Assembly: GCA_041946685.1 (NCBI GenBank)
Contig: JBHGAV010000020.1
Coordinates: 1 to 62,316 of the forward strand
Direction of reading: 5' to 3'
Source of the DNA: JBHGAV01 sp041946685
Lineage (GTDB): Bacteria > Acidobacteriota > Terriglobia > Bryobacterales > Bryobacteraceae
Length of the DNA: 62,316 nucleotides
Every line of letters begins with the position of its first letter. Within the stretch, counting starts at the first letter, position 1. Made by a program: the position numbers and the translations under genes. The notes beneath the pieces are model-generated. The model worked only from the letters and a program-made list of their open reading frames with translations, was not told where the DNA came from and did not search any database. Shown in pieces: positions 26,809-34,604 of the stretch.

Positions 26809-27486
26809 TCAGCTCCGATTCAACTTCTCGGGAAGGGGCGCGCGCATCCCTGCCGCAATGAAGGCCACGATGCGGTCCACGATCCCCTCCGCGTCGGAGG
26901 GATCGCAGAGGCCGCCGGAGATCGTCGCCAGATGCTCTGTCCCGGCCAGCGTGTGGGCCAGCACTCCGACCGAGAAATGCATCCTCCACAGGAACTCCAC
27001 CTGTGGTAGGTCCCCGAGCGCTCTGCGGAACGCCTCCGTGAACGGTCTGCCGATCTCCCTCATCAGCTCGAAGAAGGCTTTTCTTACGATTCCGGATGGT
27101 TCGACATACGTCCTGCCGAACAGCCGGCCCACCCCGGAACACTCCGCCTGCTTGCGAAGCATCACAACCGGCTCCACAAAGGCCCTTATGATGCCCTCGA
27201 GGGACGGTGGCGCCTCCCCGGCCGCCGCCAGGTGCTCTCGAAGCAACTCCAAACGCCTCTGGTTTACGGGGCCGATGCGCCGGGCCAGGACCGCCCGGAT
27301 CAGGTCGTCTTTGGAATGGAAGTGATAGTTGACGGCCGCAAGGTTGACTCCGGCTGCGGCGGTGATCATCCGATGGGAGGTTGCGTCAAAGCCGTTCTCG
27401 GCGAAGAGGGATTCTGCGGCGCGGAGGATTCGCTCCTTTGTGGATGATTCTACTGTCTGATTGAATGAAACGTTCGATGAAGTCAT
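26809..27486 (-). CDS. TetR family regulator, CecR (YbiH)-like
   Basis: This 225-residue repressor has an N-terminal helix-turn-helix (KERILRAAESLFAENGFDA ... VNYHFHSKDDL, residues 16-60) and a C-terminal ligand domain of the CecR/DUF1956 type. It is the first gene of an operon arranged like E. coli cecR-ybhGFSR, where CecR represses the exporter and responds to drugs. A perfect inverted repeat covers its own start codon, and a near-consensus promoter lies just upstream, so autoregulation is very likely. The transcript should start about six bases before the ATG, leaving no room for a ribosome site. Confidence 0.92.
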   Translation of the reverse strand: MTSSNVSFNQTVESSTKERILRAAESLFAENGFDATSHRMITAAAGVNLAAVNYHFHSKDDLIRAVLARRIGPVNQRRLELLREHLAAAGEAPPSLEGIIRAFVEPVVMLRKQAECSGVGRLFGRTYVEPSGIVRKAFFELMREIGRPFTEAFRRALGDLPQVEFLWRMHFSVGVLAHTLAGTEHLATISGGLCDPSDAEGIVDRIVAFIAAGMRAPLPEKLNRS

Positions 27487-27498
27487 ACGAACGTTTCA
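27466..27498. promoter_or_regulatory. TetR operator: 11-base inverted repeat
   Basis: TGAAACGTTCG (27466-27476) and CGAACGTTTCA (27488-27498) are exact inverse complements separated by 11 bases. The site abuts the -10 box and covers the predicted transcription start and the start codon of the TetR gene. A further ACGTTT half-site lies in the promoter spacer at 27504-27509. The position is ideal for repression of the whole efflux operon by its first gene product. Confidence 0.85.
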
Positions 27499-27527
27499 AG
27501 TATACGTTTATAACACTAGGCTGTCAA
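27499..27527 (-). promoter_or_regulatory. Sigma-70 promoter of the efflux operon
   Basis: On the minus strand TTGACA (27522-27527) and TATACT (27499-27504) are separated by exactly 17 bases. This is a full consensus -35 and a five-of-six -10. The predicted transcription start is about 27492, six bases before the TetR ATG. Confidence 0.9.
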
Positions 27528-27544
27528 GGATGTTCTACATTGCC

Positions 27545-27564
27545 GGGCGGCCTTTCGGCCGCCC
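27545..27564 (-). terminator. Hairpin after the TonB receptor region / efflux promoter boundary
   Basis: GGGCGGCC and GGCCGCCC form a perfect eight-base stem with a TTTC loop. Neither strand shows a run of T after the stem, so it may be a weak or factor-assisted terminator, or only an RNA end-protecting hairpin. It lies 15 bases upstream of nothing coding and immediately past the end (27579) of the receptor gene on the minus strand. Confidence 0.5.
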
Positions 27565-27578
27565 TCCCTAAGGAAAGC

Positions 27579-30500
27579 CTAGAACTGTAACCTGGCGCCG
27601 AGCTGGAGCTGCCGCTCCCGCATCAGGTTCGTCCCGGTCGCCGAGACCGTCTGGAAGTCCGTACGGGGGAACAAGACCAGGCTTCGCACGTTGTACTGGG
27701 TGGTGTTGATGCTGGTGATGTTGACCCGGTTGAAGAGATTGAACGCTTCCGCAATGAACTGCAACCGGACCCGCTCCTTGATCCTGAACTCACGGGCCAG
27801 CCGTGCGTCTACGGTGGCGGCGCCGGGAGCGGTGTACACATTTCTTCCCAGGAACGGCACTCGGCTGCTTCCCCCCACCCCCAACAGGCCGGAAGCGGTT
27901 CCGGCGGGTGAGGGACTGCCGGATGTGCCGGCATTGTATGGCCTGCCGTCGGCCAGGGTCACTATGCCGGAGAGCTGGAATCCATTCAGAGCTGTCTTCA
28001 GAGTCCGGTTATGGATTCGGTCGAACGGCGGCACGTAGTAGCCGGAAACGGTCAGGCGTTTCCGCTGATCCAGGTCCGAGAGCGCGTAGTCCTGCCGGAG
28101 GTTGGTGGGATTCAGGGGTTGATTGGAAGAGGTGAATGTGATCAAGCTCTGTCCGTTGTCCTGGGCCTTGGAAATGGTCAAGGACGCCTGCATCTGGAAT
28201 CCGCGGGAGAAGCGGTGACGCGCCTGGAGCACGAAGCCGTTGTACCAGGAGTTGATCACGCTGTCGGCAATGGTCATAAAGCCGTAACTGGTATTCGGCC
28301 GGGGTCCCGTGAAGAAGGGCACGCTGAACACGCTGGCCACGTTGGAGCAGGCTGTGCTGGAGCCGACCTGCGGGGAGCCGCAGACCGTGTAGGTCGCCGT
28401 CGTGGGCGTGGGCAGGTTCGTGTCCCGGAACACCGGCAGCCGCTGTCCGCGGCTCGACAAGTATGTCGCCGTCAGGGTCAGGTTCTGGACCACCTCCTGC
28501 TCCACGGACAACTCCATTTGGTAAATCAGCGGGTTGGCGAAATCGTTGGACGCGAACACAACGTCAGGCCTCCCGGCTGCGCCCGTCGGGATTGCCGAGA
28601 GCACGTTGGGGAACGTGGGGGAGCCCGCCGTGGACGGCTGGAAGGTATAACTCAGAAAGCGAACGCCGTTGTTGGTCATTAGATTGACGATGGTCGAATT
28701 CTGCGTGCGGCCGTAGTACATGCCGGCTCCGGCTCGAATCACGGTCTTCTGCTTCTTGAACGGGTCCCAGCTCATTCCCACCCTCGGCCCGAAGTTGTTG
28801 CGGTCGGTGTTGATCTTCTGCGTCGCTGGAATGGCCGGATTGCCGGTGAGCGTCGGCATGGTCTGGAGGTCGTAGCGCAGGCCCAGGTTCAGTGTCAGGT
28901 TCGGCATCGGCTTGAAGCTGTCCTCGACATAGGCGGCCCAATCCACGGTGCTGAACTCGGTCTTCCCGCCCAGGTCCAAGGAATCGAATGCCTGGTAGAA
29001 GTTGGTGTAGTGCTTGCCCACGATGCCCGTGGCCGTGGTCTCGGCCTGGCAACCCTTGAGGGGCAGCGGCAGGGCGGGATTGGAGCAATCCAGGGCTAGG
29101 TCATTGAGTAGCGAATAGCTGTACTCGCCGCCGCCCCGGTACAGGTTAATCATCTTATCCTTGACCCGCGTGACGTCGTAGCCGAACTTGAGGGAGTGAC
29201 GGCCGCGAAGGTAGCTCAGATCCTGGGAGAGCTGCCAGCGGCGCTCGTCCGGGTAGGCCGAGCGCGGCAGAAAGTTCGGCATGCCGAAGTCGATGCCGTT
29301 GGTCACTGTGACGTAAGGTCCGGGCGCATTCGGTACCTGATACTCGAAGTCACGCCCCCACTGCACGCGCAGCTCGCTGACCAGCCGGTTTGTGAGTGTG
29401 GACGTCCAGCGGCCGATCACGGTCTCGTTCTCGACGCCGTCGCTTCCGTTGCCGCTGGCGTGATACCGGTGGGTCGGGGCAGTCTGGATGCCGTTGGGTG
29501 AATCCCAGCGCAGGATGTTGACAGTGGCGGAAAGCTGATTGCGCGGGCTCAGGTTGTAGTCGACGCGGGACAGGCCCAGCCACTGATTACCCTGCCGGTC
29601 CTGCGGCCCCTGAAGCCCCTTGTAGAAGTTGACCACGTTGGTGTAGCCCGGCGCCGTGCCGGTCCCCGTCAGGAAGCTGCTGGAGGTGGGCACAACCACA
29701 GCGGGAAAGTTCCGCTTCTGCTGGTCGTAGCTGAGGAAATAGAACAGCTTGTCCTTGATCAGGGCGCCGCCGCCGGACGGCCCGAACTGCTGCCGGCGAT
29801 CCTTGGGCTTCTGCGGCAGCCCCAATGCTTTGAGCGCAGGTCCGGCGACGGAATTGGTGGCGTTGAGCGACTCGTCGCGGATCAGGTAGAAGAACGTGCC
29901 GTGAAGATCGTTGGTCCCTGACTTGGTGACCGCGTTAACCACCCCGCCGGCTGAGCGGCCGTATTGGGCCGAAAAGTTGCTCGTGCCGACCTGAAACTCC
30001 TGCACCGCCTCTGAGCTGATTCCGTAAGACAGACGGGTCCGCCCCTTGGCCTCTGAGAAGAAGGCCTGGTTGTTGTCCATCCCGTCAATCATGTTGTTGT
30101 TGTAAAGGCCCGAGATCCCGCGAAACGTGATCAGTCCATAGGCGCCATCGTTGGTCGCCCCCGGCGTGGTCATCACGAACGCGTCCCAGCGCCGGCCGTT
30201 GAGCGGCAGGTTGCGCATGTCATTCAGGTTCACGACCGTGCTGACCTCGGTCTTGTCGACTTGCACGGCGGCCGCATTGGCCTCCACGGTCACCGTCTCC
30301 GAGGTCGCCGAAACGGTCAAAGCCAGGTCGACCGTCGTGCGGGACCCCACCGAAAGCGTGATTCCCGAACGCACCAACGTGGCGAAGCCGGACTTGACTG
30401 CCCGGATCTCGTACTGGCCCGGCTGAAGAGCAACGACCTCGTAGCGGCCCGCCTCGTTGGACGTGACGACTCGCGCAATGTTCGTATCGACGTTGCGCAC

Positions 30501-30644
30501 GGTCACCTCCGCCTGTGGTACGACCGAACCGCTGGGATCAGTCACCACCCCAAGGACGCTTCCGGTACCAGCCGAGGATTGGCCGAAGGCCGCCGCGGCA
30601 AGCACCAGGAAAAGCACAACCAGACTAACGACTTTTAGCTTCAT
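27579..30644 (-). CDS. TonB-dependent receptor, Oar-like, with carboxypeptidase-regulatory domain
   Basis: The receptor has about 1021 residues. It has a signal peptide (VVSLVVLFLVLAAAAFGQ), an N-terminal beta-sandwich (GSVLGVVTDPSGSVVPQAEV, residues 28-110), a plug with LPLNGRRWDAFV and IDGMDNNQAFF, and a large barrel with many strands closing in LGARLQF. The LNGR and DGxxNN motifs are characteristic of the acidobacterial Oar-like receptors. The ligand is unknown. The ATG at 30644 follows AAGGAAAGGGAGA; the frame runs on upstream to 30887 without homology. It faces away from the penicillin-binding protein gene. Confidence 0.88.
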   Translation of the reverse strand: MKLKVVSLVVLFLVLAAAAFGQSSAGTGSVLGVVTDPSGSVVPQAEVTVRNVDTNIARVVTSNEAGRYEVVALQPGQYEIRAVKSGFATLVRSGITLSVGSRTTVDLALTVSATSETVTVEANAAAVQVDKTEVSTVVNLNDMRNLPLNGRRWDAFVMTTPGATNDGAYGLITFRGISGLYNNNMIDGMDNNQAFFSEAKGRTRLSYGISSEAVQEFQVGTSNFSAQYGRSAGGVVNAVTKSGTNDLHGTFFYLIRDESLNATNSVAGPALKALGLPQKPKDRRQQFGPSGGGALIKDKLFYFLSYDQQKRNFPAVVVPTSSSFLTGTGTAPGYTNVVNFYKGLQGPQDRQGNQWLGLSRVDYNLSPRNQLSATVNILRWDSPNGIQTAPTHRYHASGNGSDGVENETVIGRWTSTLTNRLVSELRVQWGRDFEYQVPNAPGPYVTVTNGIDFGMPNFLPRSAYPDERRWQLSQDLSYLRGRHSLKFGYDVTRVKDKMINLYRGGGEYSYSLLNDLALDCSNPALPLPLKGCQAETTATGIVGKHYTNFYQAFDSLDLGGKTEFSTVDWAAYVEDSFKPMPNLTLNLGLRYDLQTMPTLTGNPAIPATQKINTDRNNFGPRVGMSWDPFKKQKTVIRAGAGMYYGRTQNSTIVNLMTNNGVRFLSYTFQPSTAGSPTFPNVLSAIPTGAAGRPDVVFASNDFANPLIYQMELSVEQEVVQNLTLTATYLSSRGQRLPVFRDTNLPTPTTATYTVCGSPQVGSSTACSNVASVFSVPFFTGPRPNTSYGFMTIADSVINSWYNGFVLQARHRFSRGFQMQASLTISKAQDNGQSLITFTSSNQPLNPTNLRQDYALSDLDQRKRLTVSGYYVPPFDRIHNRTLKTALNGFQLSGIVTLADGRPYNAGTSGSPSPAGTASGLLGVGGSSRVPFLGRNVYTAPGAATVDARLAREFRIKERVRLQFIAEAFNLFNRVNITSINTTQYNVRSLVLFPRTDFQTVSATGTNLMRERQLQLGARLQF

Positions 30645-30801
30645 GCCGGATCGTCTCCCTTTCCTTCCAAGGTACCGTTCTTGCGTTTCGGACCTCTTAC
30701 ACCCAGGTAAAATCACGGTGCCCGACTGTGTAAAATAGCAGATCCCTTCGCGACACGCCGGCGAGAGAATGTTCCAGGGGAGCGAGGCCCCTCCGGCCGT
30801 C

Positions 30802-30831
30802 TTGACTTGGCCACCTTTCGTCCTCCAAAAT
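30802..30831 (+). promoter_or_regulatory. Candidate promoter of the penicillin-binding protein gene
   Basis: TTGACT (30802-30807) and CAAAAT (30826-30831) are 18 bases apart. A leader of about 68 bases follows, with GAGGAAAGA just before the ATG at 30906. Confidence 0.5.
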
Positions 30832-30905
30832 GGGAGAGCCTGGGTAGACCGGGCGACCGACAGCTCTGGCTTAAGCACCAATATCACCGCGCAGTTGAGG
30901 AAAGA

Positions 30906-32099
30906 ATGCGCATCCGGAAGCGATTCGGGCTTCTCGTTTTCCTAGGCTTTTCCGTAACGTTCGCGACCGCCACGTTTGCTGCCCAGCCCAAGGCCAAGAC
31001 CTCCGCCAAGAGGCAGACGGCGGCAGCATCCGCGAAGGCAAAGGCCGCACCCGCCAAGGCGGCGCCGACCACCGTGGCTAAGAAAGCTACTCCGAAGAAG
31101 CGGCCTCGCCGTGTCTACAGCCCCTGGAACGAACCCACGTTCGCGGATTCCACGGCCGGCGACGACATTAGCGGCGAAGATTTGACGGTGCGGCGGGCCG
31201 CGGTCCAAGCCCTCGGCCCCTATAACGGTTCTGTTGTGGCGGTCGACCCTCTTACGGGCCGTATCCTGACCATGGTCAACCAGAAGGTGGCCTTCCAGAG
31301 CGGCTTCCAGCCCTGCTCGACGGTGAAGCTTCCTGTGGCCGTGGCGGGCCTCATCGAAGGAGTCATCGAGCGGGACACGCCGGTGCGGGTGCAAGGCACC
31401 ACGCGGCTTACTCTCACCGAGGCGCTGGCCAGGTCCAACAACCCGTTTTTCGCCATGCTGGGCACCAAGCTCGGCTTCGCCAGGTTCAGCTACTATGCGC
31501 GGCTTCTGGGGCTCGGAGAGAAGGCCGGCCTCGGCATTGATGGCGAGAGGCCCGGTGCGTTCCCACAGGCACCGCCGGCCGGGACGCCGGTTGGCCTGAT
31601 GACCAGCTTCGGCACGGGCATTTCGCTCACCCCTCTGCAATTGGCCGCCATGCTCTCGGCCTTTTCCAACGGCGGGACCCTTTACTACCTCCAGTATCCG
31701 CGCTCGCTGGAGGAGGTCCGCGATTTTCGGCCGAGGGTCAAGCGTCAACTGGCGATCGGTCAGTGGGTAGCCGACATCAAGCCGGGCATGATGGCCGCTG
31801 TGGAATACGGGACCGCGCGACGCGCCAACTACGACCCTGCCGAGCCCGTTTTCGGCAAAACCGGGACGTGCACCGACAACCGCACGCACCTTGGCTGGTT
31901 CGGCTCGTTCAACCTGGTGGGGCGGAATCCTCTGGTCGTCGTGGTGCTGCTCACCGGCGGCCGGGGAGTCAGCGGTCCGGCGGCGGCGGAGATAGCGGGC
32001 AACATGTACAAGCGACTCTCCCAGGAGAGCTTCTTCGCCGGCGTGCGCGATCTGTCTCCGACGGCCCTGGCTTCGGTGGCCTCCTGCTGCACCCAATGA
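30906..32099 (+). CDS. Penicillin-binding protein, transpeptidase domain only
   Basis: This 397-residue exported protein has a signal sequence (FGLLVFLGFSVTFATATFAAQ) and a K/A/P-rich linker of about 45 residues, then a transpeptidase domain with the three active-site motifs: STVK with Ser138, SNN in ARSNNPFF, and KTGT in VFGKTGT. No glycosyltransferase domain or class B dimerisation domain precedes it, so it is much shorter than standard PBPs. It may be a D,D-transpeptidase, a carboxypeptidase-like enzyme or a beta-lactam sensor-type domain. The basic linker could bind the anionic envelope. It has its own promoter and meets the obg gene stop to stop, one base apart. Confidence 0.85.
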   Translation: MRIRKRFGLLVFLGFSVTFATATFAAQPKAKTSAKRQTAAASAKAKAAPAKAAPTTVAKKATPKKRPRRVYSPWNEPTFADSTAGDDISGEDLTVRRAAVQALGPYNGSVVAVDPLTGRILTMVNQKVAFQSGFQPCSTVKLPVAVAGLIEGVIERDTPVRVQGTTRLTLTEALARSNNPFFAMLGTKLGFARFSYYARLLGLGEKAGLGIDGERPGAFPQAPPAGTPVGLMTSFGTGISLTPLQLAAMLSAFSNGGTLYYLQYPRSLEEVRDFRPRVKRQLAIGQWVADIKPGMMAAVEYGTARRANYDPAEPVFGKTGTCTDNRTHLGWFGSFNLVGRNPLVVVVLLTGGRGVSGPAAAEIAGNMYKRLSQESFFAGVRDLSPTALASVASCCTQ

Positions 32100-32100
32100 T

Positions 32101-33111
32101 CTAAGGCTGCTTTTCCGGTGCAAGCGCCAGAGCGCCCATTGTTCGCTTGAGCGCTTCGATCCCTTCTCCGGTTGCGCTGGAGATGGCCTGGAATCCGAGT
32201 CCCCGTTCTGCGGCCAGCTTCCGCAGAGATTCCACCCGCCGGGGATCCTGCGCCGCATCCAGCTTGGTGGCTACCACCAGCATGGGCTTGGCCGTCAGGG
32301 CCTCGCTGAAACCGGCCAGCTCGCGCATCACGATCTCGAAGTCGTCGACCGGATCGCGTCCACTGGCTTCCGAGACATCCACCAGGTGTGCCAGCAGCCG
32401 CGTTCTCTCGACGTGCTTCAGAAACTGCACCCCCAGACCGTGGCCGAGGTGCGCTCCCTCGATGAGCCCAGGGATATCCGCCACCACAAAGGTCCGCTCG
32501 TCTCCCAGGCTGACCACCCCCAGATGCGGCTCCAGGGTGGTGAAAGGGTAGTCGGCGATCTTGGGCCGGGCAGCCGAGATCCGCGAGATCAGGGTTGACT
32601 TGCCGGCGTTGGGGAAGCCAACCAATCCAACGTCGGCGAGCAGCTTCAGCTCAAGACGCAGTTGACGTTCCTCCCCAGGTTTGCCCGGCTCGTGTTCGCG
32701 CGGCGCCTGGTGCGTGGAGGTGGCGAAGCGTGCGTTGCCTCTCCCGCCGCGTCCTCCCCGGGCAGCGACATAGGTTTCGCCGTCTCGCGTGAAGTCGTGC
32801 AGGAGCTCGCCGCTGGCCGCGTCGTAGACCACCGTCCCCACAGGCACCCGGACTTCCATGGAGGCTCCGTCGCGGCCGGTGCGATTGCTGCCTTCGCCGT
32901 GACGGCCTCTCTCCGCTCGATGCTCAGGGTTGAACCGCAGGTGGAGCAGGGTGTTGAGGTGCTGGCTGGAGACCAGGACCACGTCGCCGCCACGGCCGCC
33001 GTCGCCTCCGCTCGGGCCGCCCCGCGGAACATACTTCTCCCGGCGAAAGGCCATGCAGCCGTTCCCGCCGTCGCCGGCCTTGACGTAGATCCTGACTTCG
33101 TCGATGAACAT
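32101..33111 (-). CDS. obg: GTPase Obg/CgtA
   Basis: The 336-residue GTPase has the glycine-rich Obg fold at its N-terminus (FIDEVRIYVKAGDGGNGCMAF, GGPSGGDGGRGGD) and a G domain with G1 GFPNAGKST, G3 DIPGLIEGA and G4 ATKLD. Obg acts in 50S ribosome assembly and the stress response. The ATG at 33111 starts the canonical sequence; the frame is open 15 codons further without homology. It is the third gene of the common rplU-rpmA-obg operon. No extended C-terminal domain is present, which is normal for many phyla. Confidence 0.97.
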   Translation of the reverse strand: MFIDEVRIYVKAGDGGNGCMAFRREKYVPRGGPSGGDGGRGGDVVLVSSQHLNTLLHLRFNPEHRAERGRHGEGSNRTGRDGASMEVRVPVGTVVYDAASGELLHDFTRDGETYVAARGGRGGRGNARFATSTHQAPREHEPGKPGEERQLRLELKLLADVGLVGFPNAGKSTLISRISAARPKIADYPFTTLEPHLGVVSLGDERTFVVADIPGLIEGAHLGHGLGVQFLKHVERTRLLAHLVDVSEASGRDPVDDFEIVMRELAGFSEALTAKPMLVVATKLDAAQDPRRVESLRKLAAERGLGFQAISSATGEGIEALKRTMGALALAPEKQP

Positions 33112-33167
33112 GGGGAAGGGCGTCGCGGGCGACGGGTCCAGCCGCCGGGGGCGCACCCTTGGCGCGC

Positions 33168-33425
33168 CTACTCAGCGGGGAGAACGCTGACGAACTTGCC
33201 GAGCCGTCCGCGGTCGCGGAACGCGACAACTCCGGTGACCTTGGCGAAAAGCGTGTCGTCCTTGCCCACGCCGACGTTGCTGCCGGGCTTGAGCCGGGTT
33301 CCCCGTTGTCTCACCAGAATCGAACCGCCGGTCACCAGTTGGCCTCCGAAGGCCTTCACGCCCAGGCGCTGCGCGCTCGAATCACGCCCGTTACGGGAAC
33401 TCCCCAGACCTTTCTTGTGTGCCAT
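33168..33425 (-). CDS. rpmA: 50S ribosomal protein L27
   Basis: The 85-residue protein starts MAHKKGLGSSRNGRDS and contains KAFGGQLVTGGSILVRQRGT, the classic L27 sequence whose N-terminus reaches the peptidyl-transferase centre. No extra N-terminal peptide of the Firmicutes type is present. It lies nine bases after rplU. Confidence 0.98.
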   Translation of the reverse strand: MAHKKGLGSSRNGRDSSAQRLGVKAFGGQLVTGGSILVRQRGTRLKPGSNVGVGKDDTLFAKVTGVVAFRDRGRLGKFVSVLPAE

Positions 33426-33434
33426 ACCGCCCTC

Positions 33435-33746
33435 CTATGCCAAGATCTCGCTGACCTTCACGCTGGTGAAAGCCTGGCGATGCCCGATGGTGCGTTTGAC
33501 CTGCTTCTTGCGCTTGAACTTGAATACCAGCACCTTGTCGGCGCGGTCCTGTCCGGTGATGACCGCCTTGACGCGTGCCTGGCTCGTGCCGCTTCCGGCC
33601 ACGAGCTGACCGGCGTCTCCGAAGACCGCGATCACCTTGTCAAACTCGACTTCGGCGCCAACTTCGCCCGGCAACTTCTCGACGCGGATCTCGTCGCCGG
33701 GGGCGACGCGGTACTGCTTTCCGCCCGTCTCAATCACTGCGTACAT
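33435..33746 (-). CDS. rplU: 50S ribosomal protein L21
   Basis: The 103-residue protein begins MYAVIETGGKQYRVAPGD and ends with the basic FKFKRKKQVKRTIGHRQ region that contacts 23S rRNA. It is the first gene of rplU-rpmA-obg. The 147-base gap to the divergent sirtuin gene must hold both promoters; I find no unambiguous pair for rplU. Confidence 0.98.
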   Translation of the reverse strand: MYAVIETGGKQYRVAPGDEIRVEKLPGEVGAEVEFDKVIAVFGDAGQLVAGSGTSQARVKAVITGQDRADKVLVFKFKRKKQVKRTIGHRQAFTSVKVSEILA

Positions 33747-33893
33747 GACAAACCTCGCCTGCTCGAACTTGGTGGGAAGCTACCTGTGTGGGGACAGCCC
33801 TCCCTGCGGGTCTACACCAGGAGCCGCAATCTCCTAGTCTACAATACGCGGCGGACCGCCGCCACCGGGCTCCGGTAGGATGGTAAGACCTCC

Positions 33894-34604
33894 ATGCAGC
33901 AAGCACGTGTGTGGATCGCCGCCGCCTCCCGAATCGCCGCACTTACGGGCGCGGGCATCTCCGCCGAGAGCGGCATCCCCACCTTCCGAGGCGCGGGGGG
34001 CTTGTGGAGACAGTTCCGCCCCGAGGACCTCGCCACCCCCGAGGCCTTCGCCCGCGACCCGCGCCTTGTCTGGGAGTGGTACGACTGGCGGCGCTCGCTG
34101 ATCGCCAAGGCGCAACCCAATCCCGGCCACGCCGCCCTGGCCGAGCTGGAAAGGCGGACGCCTTCCTTCACCCTGATCACCCAGAACGTGGACGGCCTGC
34201 ATGACCGCGCCGGGAGCCGTAACCTGCTCAAGGTTCACGGCGACATCTGGCTCGTGTGCTGCACCGCCTGCGGGCGCGAAGCAAGAGACGACCGGGTTCC
34301 GCTCCGCCACCTCCCGCCCCGCTGCGCCTGCGGAGGGCTCCTGCGGCCCGGCGTGGTCTGGTTCGGAGAGCCCCTCCCGAACCAGATTTGGGCCAAAGCC
34401 GAACAGGCGGCCCGCTCGGCGGAGGTATTCTTGGTAATTGGAACTTCGGCGGTGGTTTACCCGGCGGCCGGCCTGGTTGGGCTGGCGAAATGTTCGGGCG
34501 CCAAGGTGATCGAGGTCAACCTTGAGGAAACCGGGTTCTCCTCACAGGTGGACTGCTCCCTGCGCGGACGCTCGGGAGAACTGCTGCCTCAACTGATCCT
34601 ATGA
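33894..34604 (+). CDS. cobB: NAD-dependent protein deacylase (sirtuin, CobB-like)
   Basis: The 236-residue protein has the sirtuin NAD motif GAGISAESGIPTFRG near residue 17, TQNVDGLH near 95, and the catalytic histidine in KVHGD near 113. A zinc site is built from CTAC and CAC pairs (four cysteines), and GTSAVVYPAAG closes the NAD pocket. The tyrosine and arginine of WYDWRRSLI match the Y-x2-R pair that lets SIRT5-class enzymes remove succinyl and malonyl groups as well as acetyl. The gene heads a plus-strand operon and overlaps the aldo/keto reductase gene by four bases. TAGGAT 12 bases before the ATG may be its -10. Confidence 0.95.
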   Translation: MQQARVWIAAASRIAALTGAGISAESGIPTFRGAGGLWRQFRPEDLATPEAFARDPRLVWEWYDWRRSLIAKAQPNPGHAALAELERRTPSFTLITQNVDGLHDRAGSRNLLKVHGDIWLVCCTACGREARDDRVPLRHLPPRCACGGLLRPGVVWFGEPLPNQIWAKAEQAARSAEVFLVIGTSAVVYPAAGLVGLAKCSGAKVIEVNLEETGFSSQVDCSLRGRSGELLPQLIL

